Positions 58,649 to 64,000 of a stretch of 64,000 nucleotides of DNA are shown one piece after another. Position 1 is the first letter of the stretch. Every line of letters begins with the position of its first letter. The notes beneath the pieces were generated by a model that was given only the letters and a program-made list of their open reading frames with translations, searched no databases and had not been told where the DNA came from. Where the stretch lies: NCBI RefSeq assembly GCF_021018805.1, contig NC_086253.1:32814083-32878082 (forward strand), given 5' to 3'. The position numbers and the translations under genes are program-made. This DNA comes from Prinia subflava. Its lineage: Eukaryota > Chordata > Aves > Passeriformes > Cisticolidae.

Positions 58649-61600
58649 GTATGGTACTGGATGCCCAGTGTGCAATAACAGCTTCTCCATGGACAAGGAG
58701 CTCAGTGTCTAGTCTTCCAGTATTTTGCTTTTACCCAAGTGTCTCAATATTGTTAGTATGCTGTGTTTTCTTCCTGTCGTGCTTCTGTGCTATGACTGAG
58801 TAAAGGCAACAGGTCTGGGTGTGTCTGAACTTTTTATATAAATCCGTTGGTGTACTCTATCTCTGCAGTACTGCATGGTATTTCCAGTGCTACAAGGTGT
58901 TTACATTTAGTCTGGTTCTTATAGTTAGTCTAATTTTATTAAAATTACTCCTCTCTTTCAAAGCATTTTTATTTTATTAAAATTACAGCTTCTAAGAGTG
59001 AAAGATTTATTCTCCATTACATGTATACAGGCTGTTGCATGTATACAGACTGAATTTTTGGTTTTGAATCTGTGTCCTTCTTTTCCAAATGTTTTGCTCC
59101 TGCTGTATTTTTTTCACTCAATACTGTCCTGTTTATCCAAGCATTCCAGATTTTAATACTCTTTCACCTTTCACTTCTTATCTGTAACAACTCTAGTATT
59201 TTCACCTAGCCAGAAGGTCAGGTTGTTTAGAGTTTGCATGGATTTTGCTGAAAAAGGTAATCTACATTATGAAAAAGGGGAAAGAAAAAAAATTACAAAA
59301 AATCAAACAAACACAAAACCCTCACCCTCAACCTAAACTATATGAGAATGAGAATTTATGGCTTATGTTTTACTTTCAGTTTAAGAACTTAAGTTTAATT
59401 GTCTTTTGCATTGGTTTCTTAACATTTAGTCTTAAAACTGGTAATGGGATTAATTGTTTTCCATGCTGTTGCTGCTGATTTTAGGTAATCATCTTTCTGG
59501 TGTCTCCCTTTTAAAATTTGAATCTTAGTTTACGATATGCAGGTTTGTGTAACTTCCAAAGTCTTAGCTTTTTGGGAGGCCTCTATTTGCTTCCACGTAT
59601 TTAGGGGACAGTGCTTTCTTCATTAATGAAGAAAGACAGTTCAATCTTAGGAAGGCCAGAATTCTTGTAGTAGCAGGCAAACGCCATCTCACAGAAAGTC
59701 CAACTAGGAATGAGAGCTGTAAAAAAGGGATTAAGCCCTACTTTAATTTTGCACATTACTCCAAATGAATGACAGGTAACCAGTATATTAAGAGTGTATT
59801 GGTTAATGTGTAGTGTATTTATGACTTTAATTCCAGAAGTACAAGAGGACATACCATGCACCTAATTTGTATGCTCAGGACTCTACGGAACTTTTATATG
59901 CAAGTGCAGTATCAACCATGCATGAAAATCAGGCATACAACTGGGACCATTGGCTTGACTGCATACTCCTTAATGTTTTTGGGATTAGGTCCTGCAATAT
60001 TCCCCAGGAAATAGAATAGTCTAGTAAACTGAGGTGCAGTCGAAAATTAGGAATCGTTGTAATAGTCCCCTGTCTAGCCAATGCAACTGTATGTAGGAAT
60101 GAGAGCTTAGGGAAAGAAAACAGGGAGAAAGCTTCTGGATGTCAGCTGGGGTATTATTGAGGAATGCATCCAAATAGAGAGCAAGTGCCAAGGTCCCCCT
60201 GTTCAGACACAAGACTGTTTTGTCTGCAGCAATAAGAGAGTTGAAAATCATGAGTCACCTTAATTCTCGTCTATTTCTACAGTAGTTTATTACCAATAGA
60301 ACCTTTTATGCAGAAAAAGAATATAATACTAACCTGCCCAGTTTCTTTCTGGCTTGGTATTATGTTCAAAGCATTAAATCATTTGTAGCATTGTTTAGGA
60401 CTTTTACTTCCATTGTTTACTGGAGAAGTCCTTAACCTCAGCTGAGTTCTTTTGCATCTGACTATCTTTGGCATTCAGCTCAGCTACAGACCTGATGAAA
60501 GATTAGCAGCAAATCAGGTCAGATTCCAGTCTAAATACAAAGCATTCTGACTATTCCCCTTGTGCTTCACAAGCCAACCATTGAAGGATGTTTACTGTGA
60601 ACTGTGTAATTTGCAATTTTTACTGTTTATTCTTCAGTAAAAATTATCCATCTTTCCATCTTTCATGTACACTGGCAGAGGAGAGTTAAGTGAGGGACAG
60701 AAGACTTTTTTTTTTTTTGACAATCTTCCCCAGCTATTATTCAATAATATGAATTTTAAAAAAATCTGTAATCCACCTGCCTACATATCTAGGCACTTTT
60801 TAGAAGTTATACTTTATAGACTGTGAAGTAAAGACTGTTCACAATATTTTCTGCATGTATTCATAGAAACTGCTGAAAATTAATTTAACTAATTTCATCT
60901 AGAGATGCTGAGATGGAAAAGAGGGGAAAAAACCTAACAAAATACATCCTGTGTTTTTTCATTCAATTTTTGCCATCAGCCTGTGGATTGTTTACTGCTG
61001 CCTTCTCTCTTGGAAGATTTCAAGAGTGATAAAAGAGTGACTGAAATAGTCAAACCAAGAGAGAACCATGGGGCAATAAGACAAATTACATGGATTAAAG
61101 ATCAGATTGCAGTTTACTCGATTCATGAAAGAAAGTGCTATGAGCAGTGCTTGATACCCACACTCCCAAAACAGATATGGTTCCCAGACTTGTCTCTATA
61201 GCATGACCAGAGGGCATCCTCAGTCAACAGAGACTACGATCCCTGCTCATATCAAGAGCTTTCCCAAGCAGCTCCTCCTGCACTTTCTGGCCCCTGCCAG
61301 ATTCTAATCAGTATAAGTCAATGACTTTCTAAGCAGGATATGATTTCTGTAGAAGATTACCATTTTTCACTTCCATTGCATCCAAATGTATTGAATATTA
61401 TTGCTCAGTAATGCTCCATTAAGAAGGAACATAGTTCCTTTCAAAAAGCTTTGCACTGGAAATACAGACTACTTTTTTTCTGTTGAAGTGTTAATTATTA
61501 TATTCATACATTGAAATGTATTCTTTCAAAATTTTTTTCTGTTTTTGCCTCCCAACAGCCCACATGGCTTGAGTTGAAACAGAATTAGCTAAAGCATAGC

Positions 61601-62099
61601 ATGTTATGCCTGCCAAGTTAGTACTCTGTGTGTGTAATATAAATTGGTATGTTGTTCATCTGTGGACATTCTAGATTCTGCCATTATGTATAGGAGATTT
61701 CATTTCTGCTTATCTAAAAATATATTTCACCCAAAGAATGTATAATGTTCATCAGTTGCATTTGATTTTTCTAATCTTATTTCTCTTTCACAGTGAGGAA
61801 GCAGCAGGGTTCTATTCCAGCTTTGTACTATACTATAAATAGAATGGCCTATTGATGAAGTTCACAGTTTTGTTTAGTTTTATTATGACCTCCAAAAATC
61901 CGATATTTAAACGTGCCAAGATTCAGTTGTTTGTCATGTCTCTTAAGAATTTATTCTGAGTTGGAAGGAGGGCAGAGTGGGCCATGGTTTTACACAAGGT
62001 AGAATATGAACTCTTGAGCAACTACATGTTATACCCCTATCCAACTATTTGGACCTTACACTGTAAATCTTTATTACATTTCAAATCATTTCATTTCAG
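58649..62099 (+). other. SORBS2: SORBS2 intron e19-e20
   Basis: 3.5-kb intron. It contains the weak alternative terminal exon candidate at 60980-61201 and nothing else I recognise. Confidence 0.8.
60980..61201 (+). other. Candidate alternative terminal exon (weak)
   Basis: A strong-looking acceptor (tttttcattcaatttttgccatcag) is followed by 73 open codons in phase 0, starting PVDCLLLPSLLEDFKSDKRV and ending at a TAG with no donor in the open part. Spliced from e19 or e16 it would give a SORBS2 form without SH3-3. No AATAAA was found in the next kilobase and I do not recognise the peptide, so chance remains likely. Confidence 0.2.
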
Positions 62100-62149
62100 C
62101 CACAGCGCCCTGTGCTTTCTCATGAAAATATACACGGTGGGGAGGAACC
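62100..62149 (+). CDS. SORBS2: SORBS2 exon e20: linker into SH3-3
   Basis: 50 bases, phase 0 in and phase 2 out: PQRPVLSHENIHGGGE plus two bases of a Pro codon. It matches the PQRPVFTHENIQGGGEP segment that immediately precedes SH3-3 in human SORBS2. Acceptor tttcatttcag, donor gtaagt. The exons for SH3-3 (starting FQALYNY in the human protein) were searched for to the window end and not found. Confidence 0.96.
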
Positions 62150-64000
62150 GTAAGTATAATTCTTGTCTACTAAACCAAAACCTAACATTTAAGCAACAGC
62201 CAGCACGTCATCAGACAATTTTTTAACTTGCCAAGTACGATTATGAAGAGATTTCACAGATTTATAGATAACTGCATGATGTAGGAAGATATCCAAGAAA
62301 GTCCAGACGACAAAACTTATTTAATTTTACATTCAGTGCAGCCAGACATGGCAACTTAACAGTTCTCCATTGTCTGTACTTACAGAAGAGATTTTGACTA
62401 TTTTTATTCTCTCCATTTTTACATCTCAGCAAAATGACAATTACAGATTCAACATTGATTCAACTGATCTGCTTTACTGACTTGATAAAATTATTCAGAA
62501 ACAGTTCTGGATGTGAATAGAGAGAAAAAAAGTAACTTGATAATGTTGATCACAGGAACAGAGGCTCACGCTTTTTGGTGTGATTTACAAGTGCAATTCA
62601 AATATGAGATACAAGAAAAGCTTTTCTGAAAACTGGAGCAGAACCTAGAACTCAGGTCTTACTTTGAGAAACATTTTAAATGCTTGAGGTATTTCAGTAC
62701 TGACTGTTAAAATGCAAGTTCAGTGCAAGATTGTCTTGAGATTCCCTCCCCGCCCCCAGTCTTGCACTCGCATCCTACTTCAGTGATCACTGAAACCAGT
62801 AGCCATTCTTTCTACTGAGGTGCATCAGAGCACTTCAGTATATGCCCTATTAGATGATTTTTCATTAAATGCACCTAAGATTTATTGTATAAAAATATTT
62901 GTAAGTTTTTCTTAGTCCTTCGAAAATGAAAAAGAGGGGCAAAAAGTTACCAAATAGCTATACCACAGATATATAATTAGGTTTAGATATTTAATCTCAC
63001 TAAAACCACAACTCCCTGTTGGTATTGTTGAGTGTGCTGAAGCACCTCAGTTTTAAAAGCAATAATTTTCTAACTCATTTTTTTCAATACAGTATAAGTA
63101 GTTCATGACTAAAGTTATTGATTCCTAGAATTAAAAATAGAAATATATTTAAATTGCCAAATAACCATTCTTTCTCTTGAATATGTTTTCTGTAAGTATT
63201 GTAAATGCTAGTAGACTTTTCATACTTACGAAAGTCTTAGATTAGCACAGAGAGAATGAAATTACTACAAAGGGTTTTTTAAAATGGATTATCTAGAAAT
63301 TACTAAAATTCAATTTCTAAAGTTCAAAGAGAGCTCATTGGGAAGTTCTTGTTACTGTACTTGAGTAAGTAATTGGCTTGAATCCTATTCATGATACATT
63401 ACATCTGCAAATCTGTCCCCTTGGAAGCTGCATTTAATTATTTTTTGGAATATCACACAGCTCTGCTTTCCTGGAATGATGATAAGCGTAACATAAAATA
63501 CTATTGCCACTTAGGTTTTTGCACAGATTGTTCTTACTCCTGCTACACAAAAAAGGTAATTGTTTAAACAGCCAGTCTCTTTCCATTTTGTTAGTGTAAT
63601 TAAAATATACAAAGAGACTTCTGGGGCTTGGGAAGATGACTACCAGTGATGAGAAATTAAGTGGTTTTTTTATTTTTTTCTTGGAACATTTTCTTCTTTT
63701 CTAATCTCCAAACCAGCAATGTGAAAAATAAGTGTAGTTTATTCAAGATAACCATCATCAAACTAAATCCAGCACCAGTCTGTATATAGGATTTTCAAGT
63801 TGGACTTTCAGGAGCAAGAATTTTTTACTAAAGTAAACCATGAAAACTTAGCCAGAATGATAAACACATCAATGAGCAAGCTATCTTGTTTGTACTGGGG
63901 AAAGTGTAGTAATGGTATTAAGGTTTAAAACTCAGTGAGCTGTTTTAAGAGAAAAAAATTGATACAATTTCATTTTGCTTCAGTAATCTGAAATTAAAAC
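62150..64000 (+). other. SORBS2: SORBS2 intron after e20, incomplete
   Basis: AT-rich intron running off the window. No SH3-3 coding sequence, polyadenylation region or repeat was recognised. Confidence 0.75.

Noticed and set aside
1..64000. CRISPR arrays, operons, bacterial or phage genes
   Set aside because: Spliced vertebrate gene structure throughout; no regularly spaced repeats other than the two-copy leader repeat and LTRs.

Overview
The window is vertebrate, most likely a songbird. It is AT-rich, sparsely coding and intron-dominated. Its repeats are avian: CR1 LINE 3' ends (about 18075, 24956 and 55370) and one SINE with a tRNA-Ile-like head and a CR1-derived tail (about 7700-7826), an architecture described from zebra finch and other oscines. 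All host coding sequence belongs to one plus-strand gene, SORBS2 (ArgBP2/nArgBP2), an adaptor of actin stress fibres, Z-discs and synapses. Both ends of the gene lie outside the window.

Twenty exons (2369-62149) chain in one open frame with matching splice phases, 1474 codons plus 2 bases. In order they encode: a Ser/Pro-rich N-terminal piece (e1); the SoHo domain (e2-e3); linkers and a proline-rich segment (e4-e6); two cassettes, one with a conserved WYKFFSELEFGR motif (e7-e8); Ser/basic linkers (e9-e10); the 519-codon neural nArgBP2 exon (e11); a short linker (e12); SH3-1 (e13-e14); SH3-2 (e15-e16); three in-frame cassettes between SH3-2 and SH3-3 (e17-e19, of which e18 is a prediction made here); and the linker into SH3-3 (e20). 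SH3-3 itself and the 3' UTR are not in the window.

The 14-kb intron between e2 and e3 carries an almost complete but defective endogenous retrovirus (8698-17517), antisense to SORBS2. It has two 672/675-bp LTRs differing by two substitutions and three homopolymer indels, a 5-bp target duplication TTACA, a primer-binding site resembling initiator tRNA-Met and a polypurine tract. Pol and env are gammaretrovirus-like. It cannot be autonomous: gag is unrecognisable and its place is taken by a 1.25-kb GC-rich block, the polymerase core is deleted, integrase is interrupted by stops and by about 640 bp of unrelated sequence, and env has a stop, an A23 tract that breaks the frame and no TM ectodomain. 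The near-identical LTRs mean the integration is young even though its coding regions are wrecked, so it was probably mobilised by other viruses' proteins.

The remaining sequence is intron in which I see no further genes, apart from a weak alternative terminal exon candidate (60980-61201), a TATA-like box upstream of e1 (2179) and an unidentified block at 35540-36310. The most unusual things to follow up are the mosaic provirus (GC-rich block, foreign segment in integrase, Cys/basic ORF between pol and env) and the cassette cluster between SH3-2 and SH3-3.
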